Counted from the first letter of the stretch, positions 15,456-23,030 are shown. The stretch: DNA of 27,743 bases from JAZLDV01 sp045614925 (GCA_045614925.1 JAZLDV010000123.1:1-27743), one strand, 5' to 3'. Notes: generated by a model not told the origin, from the letters alone. Numbers and translations are program-made.

Positions 15456-15986
15456 TTATTCTTTATTATTGTCTATTTTATCTAAAATATCCTGCTTACT
15501 AATACCAGCCATATTCAGTTTCTTAAATAAAGCTTTGGCATTTCCATGCCCTAAATGAAATAACCCATAAACAAGTTCTCTTCTTTTCTTATCCCCAATA
15601 ATATCTAAAGAAATAAACTCTTCCCAGCTAATACTCTCTTTATTATTATCAAAAGAAACTAAATGATTTAATGCTTCTATAATTGCTTCTTTTCTTGCTT
15701 CAGCAATCCCTACCTTATTCTTTCCTATCGCATCTTTCTTTTCTACAAATGCATGTTTTGCATTTGGGACTCTTTCCATAACTTTAGATCTTATCTTTTT
15801 TCCAGGAAAATCCGGATCAGTTAAAACAATAATATCTCTATATCGACTTGTCTGTTCAATCAGATCCAATACATCATCATCTATACCTAAACCATGTGTT
15901 TCAATTGTATCAACATCAAACAGTTCTTTTAAAACTGCACTATCTGTTTTTCCTTCAACAACTATAACTTCTTTTATCTTTTTCAT
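15456..15986 (-). CDS. rnmV: ribonuclease M5 (5S rRNA maturase)
   Basis: RNase M5 cuts both strands of the 5S rRNA precursor stem, with ribosomal protein L18 as cofactor in Bacillus. The 176-residue product has an N-terminal TOPRIM domain with the catalytic Glu in VVEGKTD (E11) and the acidic pair in LTDPDFPGKKIR (D57 and D59). A C-terminal DUF4093-like part ends near LDKIDNNKE. The start at 15986 has GGTGAT upstream; a longer frame would begin above the -10 of the promoter at 16002-16007. In Bacillus rnmV directly precedes ksgA; here it stands alone, with the transporter operon inserted behind it. Confidence 0.94.
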   Translation of the reverse strand: MKKIKEVIVVEGKTDSAVLKELFDVDTIETHGLGIDDDVLDLIEQTSRYRDIIVLTDPDFPGKKIRSKVMERVPNAKHAFVEKKDAIGKNKVGIAEARKEAIIEALNHLVSFDNNKESISWEEFISLDIIGDKKRRELVYGLFHLGHGNAKALFKKLNMAGISKQDILDKIDNNKE

Positions 15987-16001
15987 ACTATCACCTACAT
16001 C

Positions 16002-16030
16002 ATTATAAACAATATGCATATACTTTTCTA
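16002..16030 (-). promoter_or_regulatory. promoter of rnmV
   Basis: The minus-strand -10 is a perfect TATAAT (16002-16007). The -35 at 17-nt distance is weak (TAGAAA). Its position fixes the rnmV start downstream at 15986. Confidence 0.45.
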
Positions 16031-16087
16031 TATGTTATTTTCCTAAAAAAATATTTACTTTTATTTTTGATTGTGTTATTTTGTTTT

Positions 16088-16103
16088 CGATAACTGTTTA
16101 TCG
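16088..16103. repeat. inverted repeat upstream of the degV-plsY operon
   Basis: CGATAA-ctgt-TTATCG is a 6-bp perfect inverted repeat lying 33 bases before the DegV start, followed by GTTTTTC. It could be an operator (fatty-acid regulators bind short palindromes) or a weak hairpin. No clear sigma-A promoter is seen around it. Confidence 0.35.
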
Positions 16104-16135
16104 GTTTTTCAATAACTTATAGGAGGGTTTATGTT

Positions 16136-16966
16136 ATGAAAATAATTACTGATACTTCTTCTTTGATTTCTCCTATGGATGGAGAAAAAATAGGAGTTCA
16201 AGTTTTACCTGTTACTGTAACAATTAATGGTTTTACTTATAGAGATTATTTAGATATAAGTACAAGTCATTTTATTGATATGATTAATTTAGGCGGTATA
16301 CCTATGACATCTCAGCCAGCTATCGGAGAAGTGATGGATGCATATGAACGTAGTAATGAAGATATCTTAGCTATTACAATTGCTGATGGTTTATCTGGAA
16401 CATATATGAATGCTGTAGGAGCAAAAAATGCAAGTGATAATCCTGAACGTATTCATGTTGTAAACAGTGAAACTTTAGCAGGATGTTTAAAATATATTGT
16501 AGAGAAAGCTGCGTCTTTAAATCAGTTAGGTTTAAATATCAATGAAATTAAACAGCAGTTAAAAGAATCAATTGAAAGTTCTGTTTCTTTTGTGATTCCA
16601 TCAAACTTTGATTTTCTAGCAAGATCTGGAAGATTAACACCTATTGCTGCAAAGATTGCAGGTATGTTAAAAATTGTTCCTGTCTTAACTCAAACTAAAG
16701 ATCGTACTAGAATTGAACCATTTACTATTAAAAGAACTGTCAATAAAGCCATAGAAAGTATTGTTAATCATTTACACAAATTAAATGTAGATGATTCTTA
16801 TCTTATTTTTATATCTCATGCTAAAGCTGAATTATTAGCAAATAAAGCTGTAAAAACATTAAGAGAAGAGTTTAAGAATACTTATATTGAATTGTTAGAA
16901 TTATCTGCAAGTCTATCTACACATGGAGGGCCTGGATGCATTGTAATCCAGGCAATAAAAAAGTAA
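16136..16966 (+). CDS. DegV family fatty-acid-binding protein (FakB-like)
   Basis: DegV/FakB proteins hold a fatty acid whose carboxylate is phosphorylated by the FakA kinase, making acyl-phosphate. The 276-residue protein begins KIITDTSSLIS, the family's first strand and loop. The substrate loop TSQPAIGEV follows at about 59-67, then LSGTYMNA, the FVIPSNFDFLARSGRL motif, and the C-terminal SASLSTHGGPG that contributes a His near the carboxylate. The ribosome-binding site AGGAGGG fits ATG 16136; an ATG five bases earlier is out of frame and stops at once. It lies 1 bp before plsY, whose enzyme consumes acyl-phosphate. FakA is not in the window. Confidence 0.92.
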   Translation: MKIITDTSSLISPMDGEKIGVQVLPVTVTINGFTYRDYLDISTSHFIDMINLGGIPMTSQPAIGEVMDAYERSNEDILAITIADGLSGTYMNAVGAKNASDNPERIHVVNSETLAGCLKYIVEKAASLNQLGLNINEIKQQLKESIESSVSFVIPSNFDFLARSGRLTPIAAKIAGMLKIVPVLTQTKDRTRIEPFTIKRTVNKAIESIVNHLHKLNVDDSYLIFISHAKAELLANKAVKTLREEFKNTYIELLELSASLSTHGGPGCIVIQAIKK

Positions 16967-16967
16967 T

Positions 16968-17573
16968 ATGAAAATACTTATTACTCTTTTGATTGGATAT
17001 ATTATTGGTTCTATTCCTGCAGCATTAGTTGTAGGAAAAGTATTTTATAATAAAGATGTAAGACAATATGGAAGTGGAAACTTAGGTGGAAGTAATACTG
17101 GAAGAGTATTAGGAAAAAAAGCAGGACTAGCAGTTATGGCTTTAGATGTACTTAAAGCAATTATTTCTATATCAATTGTTTATTTCTTATATCATGATCT
17201 TTCTTATTTATTATTATGTGGTATTGCTACAAATATTGGTCATTGTTATCCTGTATTTGCTCATTTCAAAGGAGGAAAAGCAGTTTCTACGTTTGTTGGC
17301 TATTTAATGGGAATCACATGTTATGTTTATCATGATCCTTTATTCTTTATTATTCCTATTGGTGTTGCTTTGATTGTTTTATATTTAACAAAAATAGTTT
17401 CTATTTCTAGTATTATATGTTGTTTAGCAGTGTCTTTATATATTTATGTAAAACTAGGTTTTACACCTACTTTTATCACTACTTTTATTTTAGCTTTATT
17501 TTTAATTTATAGACATAGAAGTAATTTAGTAAGAATAAAAAATAAAAATGAAAATAAAATTAAATGGATGTAA
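16968..17573 (+). CDS. plsY: acyl-phosphate:glycerol-3-phosphate acyltransferase PlsY
   Basis: PlsY transfers an acyl chain from acyl-phosphate to glycerol 3-phosphate, the first step of phospholipid synthesis, in the membrane. The 201-residue protein has about five transmembrane segments and the three cytoplasmic motifs: GSGNLGGSNTGR (about 36-47), GHCYPVFAHFKGGKAVST, and HRSNLVRI near the C-terminus. Motif 1 is normally GSGNxGxTN; here Ser replaces the Thr. It starts 1 bp after the degV stop with no ribosome-binding site of its own, so translation should be coupled. A terminator follows directly. Confidence 0.94.
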   Translation: MKILITLLIGYIIGSIPAALVVGKVFYNKDVRQYGSGNLGGSNTGRVLGKKAGLAVMALDVLKAIISISIVYFLYHDLSYLLLCGIATNIGHCYPVFAHFKGGKAVSTFVGYLMGITCYVYHDPLFFIIPIGVALIVLYLTKIVSISSIICCLAVSLYIYVKLGFTPTFITTFILALFLIYRHRSNLVRIKNKNENKIKWM

Positions 17574-17600
17574 AAAGAGCTAATGCTCTTTTTATTTTAT
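17572..17600 (+). terminator. terminator after plsY
   Basis: AAAAAGAGC (17572-17580) and GCTCTTTTT (17585-17593) form a 9-bp stem with a TAAT loop and a T-rich tail. The plsY stop codon overlaps the first arm. A TATAAT at 17612-17617 just beyond it probably starts the next transcript. Confidence 0.8.
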
Positions 17601-17637
17601 TTTGATTATCTTATAATGATAGAAATGGAGGTAATTT

Positions 17638-18321
17638 ATGAAAAGGTATAAAACTTTATTATTTGATATAGATGGTACATTATTAGATTTTGATAAGACT
17701 GAATTATATGCTTTAGAATATACTTTTAATCAGCATCATATTCATTTTGATAATGAGTTATATGAATTATATGAAAGTATTAATAAACCTTTATGGTCAA
17801 AGTTTGAATTAGGTCTTATAAGTAAAGAAGAAGTTGTGAATACTCGTTTTGTAGAGTTATTTAAAATATTGAATATTGATGAAGATGGTATTGCTTTTGA
17901 AAAAGAATATCAGGACAATTTAGCCAATGGATTCTTTTTAATTGATTATGCTGTAGAGTTATTAGAACAGTTAAAAGATCGATATGATCTTTATGTTGTC
18001 ACTAACGGTGTATGTAAGACCCAGTATAATAGATTAAATGGAACAGATATTGCTAAGTATTTTAAAGATATTTTTGTATCTGAAGAAATAGGTTATCAAA
18101 AACCTATGAAAGAGTATTTTGATTATGTAAAAGAGCATATAGACAATTACAACGAAGAAGAAACTTTAATTATTGGTGATACAATAGCAAGTGATATATT
18201 AGGTGGTATTAATGCTGGTATAGATACATGCTGGGTTAATAGAAAAAATGCTGTTACACCTAGACTTGCTATAACATATGAAATTAAAGATTTAAGAGAG
18301 TTATTAAATATATTAAATTAA
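17638..18321 (+). CDS. HAD-superfamily phosphatase, YjjG type
   Basis: This 227-residue HAD hydrolase shows all four motifs: LFDIDGTLLDF with nucleophile D10 and acid D12, VVTNGV (Thr in motif II), the Lys of YQKP in motif III and IGDTIASDI in motif IV. A helical C1 cap fills about 18-80. Closest in pattern are YjjG/YfnB pyrimidine nucleotidases (noncanonical nucleotide house-cleaning), but the substrate cannot be read from the sequence. The ribosome-binding site GGAGG lies seven bases before the ATG. The TATAAT at 17612-17617 would give a very short leader. The M42 peptidase gene follows after 13 bp and probably shares the transcript. Confidence 0.88.
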   Translation: MKRYKTLLFDIDGTLLDFDKTELYALEYTFNQHHIHFDNELYELYESINKPLWSKFELGLISKEEVVNTRFVELFKILNIDEDGIAFEKEYQDNLANGFFLIDYAVELLEQLKDRYDLYVVTNGVCKTQYNRLNGTDIAKYFKDIFVSEEIGYQKPMKEYFDYVKEHIDNYNEEETLIIGDTIASDILGGINAGIDTCWVNRKNAVTPRLAITYEIKDLRELLNILN

Positions 18322-18334
18322 GGATGTGGATATT

Positions 18335-19351
18335 ATGACAAATTATATTTTAGAAGTATTAAAAGATATTATGGCTATTGATAGTCCTAGTGGTTATACA
18401 AAAGATGTAATGAAATATTGTGAAGATTTAGGAAGAGCTTTTGGATATGAATGTGAATATACAAAAAGAGGGAATCTTTTAATTCATGTAAAAGGGAGTG
18501 ATGATTATACTGTAGGTCTAAGTGCTCATGCTGATACTTTAGGATTAATGGTTAGAAGCATTAAAAGTGATGGAACTTTAGCATTTACAAATGTAGGTGG
18601 ACCTCTTTTACCTTCATTAGATGGTGAATATTGTAAAATTATTACAAGAGACAATAAAACATATACAGGAACAATTCTATCGAATTCTCCTGCTGTCCAT
18701 GTATATAAAGATGCACCTGATGCACCTAGAGATTATGATCATATGCATGTTAGAATTGATGAAATTGTTAAAAACAAAGAAGATGTTTTAAAATTAGGAA
18801 TTAATAATGGAGATTATATTGCTTTTGATCCTAAAACAACAATTACTAAATCAGGATTTATTAAATCCAGATTCTTAGATGATAAAATGAGTGTCTCTAT
18901 ATTATTAGGATTCTTAAAATATTTAAGTTCATCATCGTTAACTCCTAAACATAATTTATGTATTATGTTTTCTAATTATGAAGAAGTAGGCAATGGATGT
19001 GCTTTTATCCCTGATTATTTAGATGAATTAATTGCTGTTGATATGGGATGCATTGGTTTAGATCTAAGCTGTAGTGAATTTGATGTAAGCATTTGTGCTA
19101 AAGATAGTAGTGGTCCTTATGATTATGAAATTACTTCTCAATTTATTGAATTAGCTAAAAAGAATAATATTAATTATGCAGTTGATATTTACCCAATGTA
19201 TGGAAGTGATGTATCTGCTGCATTAAGAGGTGGAAATAATGTTAAAGGGGCATTAATTGGTCCAGGTATTGCTGCTAGTCATGGTATGGAAAGAACACAT
19301 ATTAAGGCTGTAGAAAATACATTTGAATTATTAAGAGCTTATATTTTATAA
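18335..19351 (+). CDS. M42 family metallo-aminopeptidase
   Basis: M42 enzymes are cytoplasmic, usually dodecameric, dinuclear-metal aminopeptidases (glutamyl aminopeptidase, FrvX or 'endoglucanase M' types). The 338-residue protein keeps all ligands: H65 and D67 in SAHADTLG, bridging D182 in FLDDK, E216/E217 in NYEEVGNG (catalytic base and ligand), D236 in VDMGC and H316 in ASHGMERTH. ATG 18335 preceded by AAGGA is preferred to an in-frame GTG at 18326, which overlaps that site. The length is typical. It follows the HAD gene closely and is ended by a strong hairpin. Confidence 0.92.
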   Translation: MTNYILEVLKDIMAIDSPSGYTKDVMKYCEDLGRAFGYECEYTKRGNLLIHVKGSDDYTVGLSAHADTLGLMVRSIKSDGTLAFTNVGGPLLPSLDGEYCKIITRDNKTYTGTILSNSPAVHVYKDAPDAPRDYDHMHVRIDEIVKNKEDVLKLGINNGDYIAFDPKTTITKSGFIKSRFLDDKMSVSILLGFLKYLSSSSLTPKHNLCIMFSNYEEVGNGCAFIPDYLDELIAVDMGCIGLDLSCSEFDVSICAKDSSGPYDYEITSQFIELAKKNNINYAVDIYPMYGSDVSAALRGGNNVKGALIGPGIAASHGMERTHIKAVENTFELLRAYIL

Positions 19352-19356
19352 AAAAT

Positions 19357-19391
19357 AACAGTGTGCTAATAGCACACTGTTCGTTTTTTAT
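19357..19391 (+). terminator. terminator after the M42 peptidase
   Basis: AACAGTGTGCT-aat-AGCACACTGTT (19357-19381) is an 11-bp perfect stem followed by TCGTTTTTTATT. It marks the end of the housekeeping genes and the start of the accessory region. Confidence 0.88.
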
Positions 19392-19560
19392 TGACTTCTA
19401 AAACAATAAATTCATAATGACCATTCACTAACTCTTCTAAAGTTTTAACTTCTTTTTCATTAAATATTAATGACTGAAGATAATAAACTCCATCCTTATT
19501 ATAGATTTCATCACTTTGAATAATACTATTATCTAACTTATCAAAGTTATATCATTTTTT
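19388..19560 (-). pseudogene. 3' remnant of the lipoprotein gene found intact at 22458-23030
   Basis: About 170 bases align, with roughly 85% identity by eye, to the last 55-58 codons of the intact lipoprotein gene 3.06 kb to the right. Both read leftward. The remnant still encodes NGHYEFIVLEV-like sequence. It has lost the 5' two thirds, carries a one-base deletion at the stop (GAAGTCAATAA against GAAGTACAATAA) and has a stop codon upstream (ATATAA). It is part of the left, decayed copy of the tandem duplication. No start or ribosome-binding site remains. Confidence 0.75.
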
Positions 19561-19599
19561 TCATCTCAATTTAACTCTATAACATATTTTATTAATATA

Positions 19600-20031
19600 T
19601 TATTGATTAAGACATGATTTTAAATATTTATACATATCACCATGAATATCTTTATAAAAATAATACTTGTTTTCCTTTAAATCATTAACGATAATTCCAT
19701 AAAATTTATATCCTTTATCATTATAATAAAAATCAAATATTATTCCATCATCTAACCTTATTTCAAAATACTCCTGACTAAAACCACGTACATCAGGCAT
19801 AATCCTAACTTTACTATCTTTAACAATCTTTATAAATTCATCATAATCATATTCAATGTTTTGATAATATTCATCTTTTATTCCATAATTAATACTAATC
19901 GTCTCATTAATTTCTGGATGTATATGTATAAACGACTGTTCTCTATATACATACATATTATAAAATGCATATAAAACTATCACTACTATTAATAAAAACA
20001 AAAACATAAAAACCTTACTCTTTCTCTTCAT
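19600..20031 (-). CDS. single-helix membrane-anchored protein, unknown function
   Basis: This 143-residue protein starts MKRKSKVFMF with one hydrophobic helix (about 6-26, no lipobox Cys), followed by an outward domain rich in Tyr, Asp and Lys: YYQNIEYDYDEFIKIVKD, EIRLDDGIIFDFYYNDKGYKF and a tail YKYLKSCLNQ. I do not recognise a family. It occupies the slot that holds a different exported gene (158 residues) in the right copy of the duplication; the two proteins are not similar. The upstream sequence (AGGAGG ribosome-binding site, AGCCTAT-like block, promoter near 20109-20136) is shared between copies, so one control region serves two unrelated small exported proteins. Confidence 0.65.
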   Translation of the reverse strand: MKRKSKVFMFLFLLIVVIVLYAFYNMYVYREQSFIHIHPEINETISINYGIKDEYYQNIEYDYDEFIKIVKDSKVRIMPDVRGFSQEYFEIRLDDGIIFDFYYNDKGYKFYGIIVNDLKENKYYFYKDIHGDMYKYLKSCLNQ

Positions 20032-20039
20032 TATATCTT

Positions 20040-20711
20040 TCCTCCTTATAAATAGCCAATGTTCATAAAATATGCTAGCCTATATTGAAACTTTTTGGTT
20101 ACATCTAAAATATATCATATGTATATCTATTTTCAACAAAATTAAATTACGCAATTTCATTTCGCGATTATCCTAAATAATGTAACCATCATGTAAAAAA
20201 AATCATCTTTTTTTGTACATAACATAAACATAAAAAAAACAATATAAAATTGGTAGCATATTTATAAAAAAAATACTAAAAAATTATGAAAATATTTATA
20301 TAAATTTCAAATTTTATTCATTTTCACATGTCTTTATTCCTATTATTTTTTATTTATATGATAAAATGATTTGAGGATGGTGAAATTATGTATGACTATA
20401 TAAAAACGTTATCTGAACAATATGATGATTATGTAAAACAGATAAGAAGAGATTTTCATAAATATGCAGAAAAAGGATGGTTAGAAGTAAGGACTGCATG
20501 TATTATTGCTTCAACACTAGAAGATTTAGATAGAAATGATGAGCGTACAAGAAAAGAATTTGATGATTTAAGATATTTTGATATTGTAAAAAATGGTATG
20601 ACAAGTGTTGCTAGTGTGCTTAGAACTGGTGATGGTCCAAATATTGCATTCAGATTTGATATAGATACGTTAGAATTAAATGAATAACAGACACAATAAA
20701 ATATCCCCTTT
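20040..20711. repeat. left copy of a tandem duplication (control region plus amidohydrolase 5' part)
   Basis: This block aligns with 23526-24270. From 20131 to 20387 the alignment is gap-free at a constant offset of 3487, with only three differences that I can see (near 20240, 20275 and 20373). Identity stays complete for about the first 105 bases of the coding part. It falls clearly before 20131 (about 75%) and after about 20490. No gene lies in 20032-20387. That stretch holds the divergent promoters: minus-strand TTGAAA (20131-20136) with TATATT (20109-20114), and plus-strand extended -10 TGaTAAAAT (20359-20367). Confidence 0.85.
20388..20711 (+). pseudogene. truncated amidohydrolase (abgA-like) copy
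   Basis: The first 47 codons equal those of the intact gene at 23875. A net 75-base in-frame deletion then removes 25 codons, including the region before NDER. The frame resumes with about 88% identity and ends at a TAA (20685-20687) created by a G-to-T change (GAAGAACAG to GAATAACAG). Homology continues about 24 bases past the stop and ends near 20711, where the TnpB element takes over. The product would be 99 residues without any metal ligand, so it cannot be active. The promoter and ribosome-binding site are intact, so the fragment may still be expressed. Confidence 0.85.
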
Positions 20712-20736
20712 ATTAAGGACATTTTAACATAGTTTA

Positions 20737-20777
20737 GCGAGAATTCTCCCACCTCTACAGGTGGAGAGATGAATCGC
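20737..20777 (+). repeat. left-end hairpin of the tnpB element
   Basis: GCGA...TCGC at the base and CCACCT-ctac-AGGTGG at the tip form an imperfect hairpin, as expected for a subterminal recognition structure of single-strand transposons of this superfamily. Confidence 0.6.
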
Positions 20778-20915
20778 TTTTCTGATGTTAAATAATTAAG
20801 TGAATATGCGGAATTATTCGAGGAATAAATGTATTATTTGTATGTTGTATGTATATATAATATTCAGGTAATATATTTATTCCTCTTTCTTTTTTATGGA
20901 AAGTGTGGTGGAATC

Positions 20916-22019
20916 ATGAAGCGTAATATTGCCTATAAGTTCATAATATATCCAGACAAGATACAAAGAGAACTGATCTCCAAGACATTTGGATGTGTGC
21001 GTTTTGTTTATAACAGGATGCTAGAAGACAGAATAAAGTATTATGAGGAAACTGGATTATCATTACTGAATACCCCTGCACCATACAAGAAGGAATATGA
21101 ATGGCTTAAGGAAGTGGATTCACTTGCATTAGCCAATGCACAGTTAAATCTTAATACTGCATTCAAGAATTTCTACAGTAATAGAAATATGGGTTTTCCT
21201 AAATACAAGTCAGAGAAGAATCATCATTATTCATATACGACTAATATGGTTAACAATAATATAAGAATCATAGGAAATACAATTATACTTCCTAAGCTTA
21301 AAAGTGTTAAAATAAAGAAGCATAGAAACATACCTGATCATTATAGAGTTAAATCAGTAACAGTTTCTATGACACCTACAAATAAATATTATGTATCCAT
21401 ACTGTTTGAATATAATGTAGATATTGTAGTGAATGCAGGTAAAAACTATCTGGGACTTGATTATGCAATGGATGGATTATATGTTGCAAGTGATAAAACA
21501 AATGCATCATACCCCAAATATTATAGAGAGTCATTAGACAAGCTAAGAAGAGAATCAAGAAAACTATCCAAAATGATAAAGGGTTCTAATAACTACAAAA
21601 AACAGAGAATACGATTATCAAAGATACATGAGATGATAACGAATCAAAGAAAGGACTTTTTGCATAAGCTATCATACCAGATAGCCAATGAATATGATGG
21701 CGTATGCATAGAAGACCTAAACATGAAAAGCATGTCTCAGTGTCTTAACTTTGGTAAGAGTGTTCATGATAATGGATATGGAATGTTTGTTACTATGCTT
21801 TCATATAAGCTTGAAAGTAAAGGCAAGAGACTAATAAGAGTTGATAAGATGTATCCAAGTTCAAAGAGATGCAGCTACTGTGGAAATGTAAGACAAGATC
21901 TTAAACTTAGTGACAGATTATATATATGTCCAAAGTGCAGAACAGTAATTGACAGAGATTATAATGCAAGTCTTAATATACTGCAGGAAGGATTAAGACT
22001 TGCATCTATAAGTAACTGA
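20916..22019 (+). CDS. tnpB: TnpB RNA-guided nuclease
   Basis: TnpB is the RNA-guided, TAM-dependent DNA nuclease that promotes retention of IS200/IS605 elements and is ancestral to Cas12. The 367-residue protein looks intact: an N-terminal REC/WED part starting MKRNIAYKF, RuvC-I GLDYA with D182, RuvC-II CIEDLNM with E266, zinc finger C319-x2-C322 and C338-x2-C341, and RuvC-III DRDYNASLNI (346-355, catalytic Asp probably D348). ATG 20916 with GTGTGGTGG upstream is chosen. The 29 codons upstream of it encode an unlikely hydrophobic tract and are not family sequence. The size is typical. It uses more AAG, AGG and CTT codons than its neighbours, in keeping with foreign origin. Confidence 0.93.
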   Translation: MKRNIAYKFIIYPDKIQRELISKTFGCVRFVYNRMLEDRIKYYEETGLSLLNTPAPYKKEYEWLKEVDSLALANAQLNLNTAFKNFYSNRNMGFPKYKSEKNHHYSYTTNMVNNNIRIIGNTIILPKLKSVKIKKHRNIPDHYRVKSVTVSMTPTNKYYVSILFEYNVDIVVNAGKNYLGLDYAMDGLYVASDKTNASYPKYYRESLDKLRRESRKLSKMIKGSNNYKKQRIRLSKIHEMITNQRKDFLHKLSYQIANEYDGVCIEDLNMKSMSQCLNFGKSVHDNGYGMFVTMLSYKLESKGKRLIRVDKMYPSSKRCSYCGNVRQDLKLSDRLYICPKCRTVIDRDYNASLNILQEGLRLASISN

Positions 22020-22141
22020 TTATAAACAGATATAAGAACCGTGGGGCACACGGGGATAGCTCGTTAATACTTACAACGTTGGTTGTATTGAGAGGGAAGC
22101 TCCCACTTCTATGTAAAGCTAAAGTGGTGAGAGTATGTCAC
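22020..22141 (+). ncRNA. omegaRNA (HEARO-type) scaffold at the right end
   Basis: This GC-richer stretch follows the tnpB stop and contains GAACCGTGGGGCACACGGGG, then GCTCGTTAATACTTACAACG, GAGAGGGAAGCTCCCAC and a last hairpin ending GGTGAGAGTATGTCAC. That order is typical of the HEARO/omegaRNA at the 3' end of IS605-type tnpB genes. The guide would be the 16-20 bases just beyond about 22141 (beginning AGTTTTGAATC). The transcript end and the guide start are inferred. Confidence 0.72.
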
Positions 22142-22457
22142 AGTTTTGAATCATATTCTCCTATAATTATTCATTTAGATTTTTATTCTTCTTTTCCAAT
22201 TCGTTTAATTTCATTCCAGTATTACAAATTTCCTCCACACCTCTTATAGCAATGTGACTATATAAAAATTTCAATTTTGTACTAAATAAATCTTTTAAAA
22301 AATTTATTGCACATACTCTCTTTACTTTGGCTTTGCTTAGAAGAGGGCCCTTAAATACTCTTATAATTGTAGTATCTATAAAAAAAGGGAAAACGTTTTG
22401 CTTTTCAAAACTGTTTCCCTTTAATTTTTACACAAAATTATTTGAATAGTTTTATAT
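22142..22457. other. gene-free stretch with a possible leftward gene remnant
   Basis: No complete gene is seen. On the minus strand one frame stays open from the hairpin near 22380 down to a TAA at 22167-22169 (about 65-70 codons; includes IDTTIIRVFKGPLLSKAKVK and ends ELEKKNKNLNE). It has no start codon or ribosome-binding site. It may be the end of a gene destroyed by rearrangement, or chance. The first 40 bases right of the TnpB element weakly resemble the amidohydrolase sequence expected there. The terminator at 22378-22428 occupies the right end. Confidence 0.3.
22378..22428. terminator. strong terminator after the lipoprotein gene
   Basis: Arms of 17 bases at 22384-22400 (AAAGGGAAAACGTTTTG) and 22406-22422 pair with a 2-base internal mismatch and a 5-nt loop. 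T-runs flank both sides, with seven T on the minus strand. It ends the leftward exported-protein operon. Confidence 0.82.
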
Positions 22458-23030
22458 TTATTGTACTTCTAAAACAATAAACTCATAATCACCATTCATT
22501 AACTCTTCTAAAGTTTTTACTTCGTCATCATTAAATATCAATGGTTGAATATAATGAACTCCTTCTTTATTATAAATTTCATCACTTTTAATAATACTAC
22601 TATCTAACTTATTGAAAGGTATATCATCTTTTTCTATTGCAACTGAATATTCTTCCCAACCATTTTCTACACTTTTTGGTCCATACATATATAAATTCAA
22701 TGTCATATTATTTTCATTTAGTCTATATCCCAAACTTATATATTGAATATCCGCAATGTTTTTATCATTTAACTCTCTTTTAAAAAGAAATAATCGATCA
22801 ATTTTTTTACCATTTTTATAATGATTTACTTCAATCTTACTTACATCGAAATTTAAGTGATCCAACTTATAATGAGCAATAGAATCAAATTTGATATTTA
22901 TAAATTCTTTATAAATATCATTATTTATCTTTTCATCTGTAATAATTACTCTAGGTTGATTGAAAACTTGATTTTGATTGCAGCCAAATAAAATTAATAC
23001 ACATATTAATAGCTTAATTATTCTTTTCAT
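22458..23030 (-). CDS. lipoprotein of unknown function
   Basis: This 190-residue protein has a lipoprotein signal MKRIIKLLICVLILFGC (Cys at 17). The mature part contains VIITDEKINNDIYKEFINI, KIEVNHYKNGKKIDRLFLFKR-like and YISLGYRLNENNMTLNLYMYGP segments and ends YEFIVLEVQ. I do not recognise a family; the strand-rich pattern suggests a small beta domain at the cell surface. It follows the 158-residue exported gene after 14 bp and is probably co-transcribed with it. A decayed second copy of its 3' end lies at 19388-19560, so the gene was part of the duplicated unit. The ribosome-binding site is AGGTGAG. Confidence 0.75.
   Translation of the reverse strand: MKRIIKLLICVLILFGCNQNQVFNQPRVIITDEKINNDIYKEFINIKFDSIAHYKLDHLNFDVSKIEVNHYKNGKKIDRLFLFKRELNDKNIADIQYISLGYRLNENNMTLNLYMYGPKSVENGWEEYSVAIEKDDIPFNKLDSSIIKSDEIYNKEGVHYIQPLIFNDDEVKTLEELMNGDYEFIVLEVQ

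Larger units (their letters stand above)
20737..22141 (+). mobile_element. solo tnpB element (IS200/IS605 superfamily, no tnpA)
   Basis: The element is about 1.4 kb. It has a left-end imperfect hairpin (20737-20777), one tnpB gene and a structured right end. Related subterminal hairpins occur at both ends: CTCCCACCT...AGGTGG on the left and CTCCCACTT...AAGTGGTGAG on the right. No Y1 transposase gene is present, so movement would need TnpA in trans. The exact borders are uncertain: the left could lie anywhere from 20712 to 20737. No target-site duplication is seen, as expected for this superfamily. Confidence 0.75.

Noticed and set aside
20456..20752. 98-codon antisense ORF over the truncated amidohydrolase
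   Set aside because: It is a shadow on the opposite strand of a recently duplicated coding sequence, with no ribosome-binding site, and it runs into the TnpB left end.
20829..20915. Upstream extension of tnpB by 29 codons
   Set aside because: The extension is hydrophobic and unlike TnpB N-termini; the ATG at 20916 has a better-placed ribosome-binding site and starts the family sequence.
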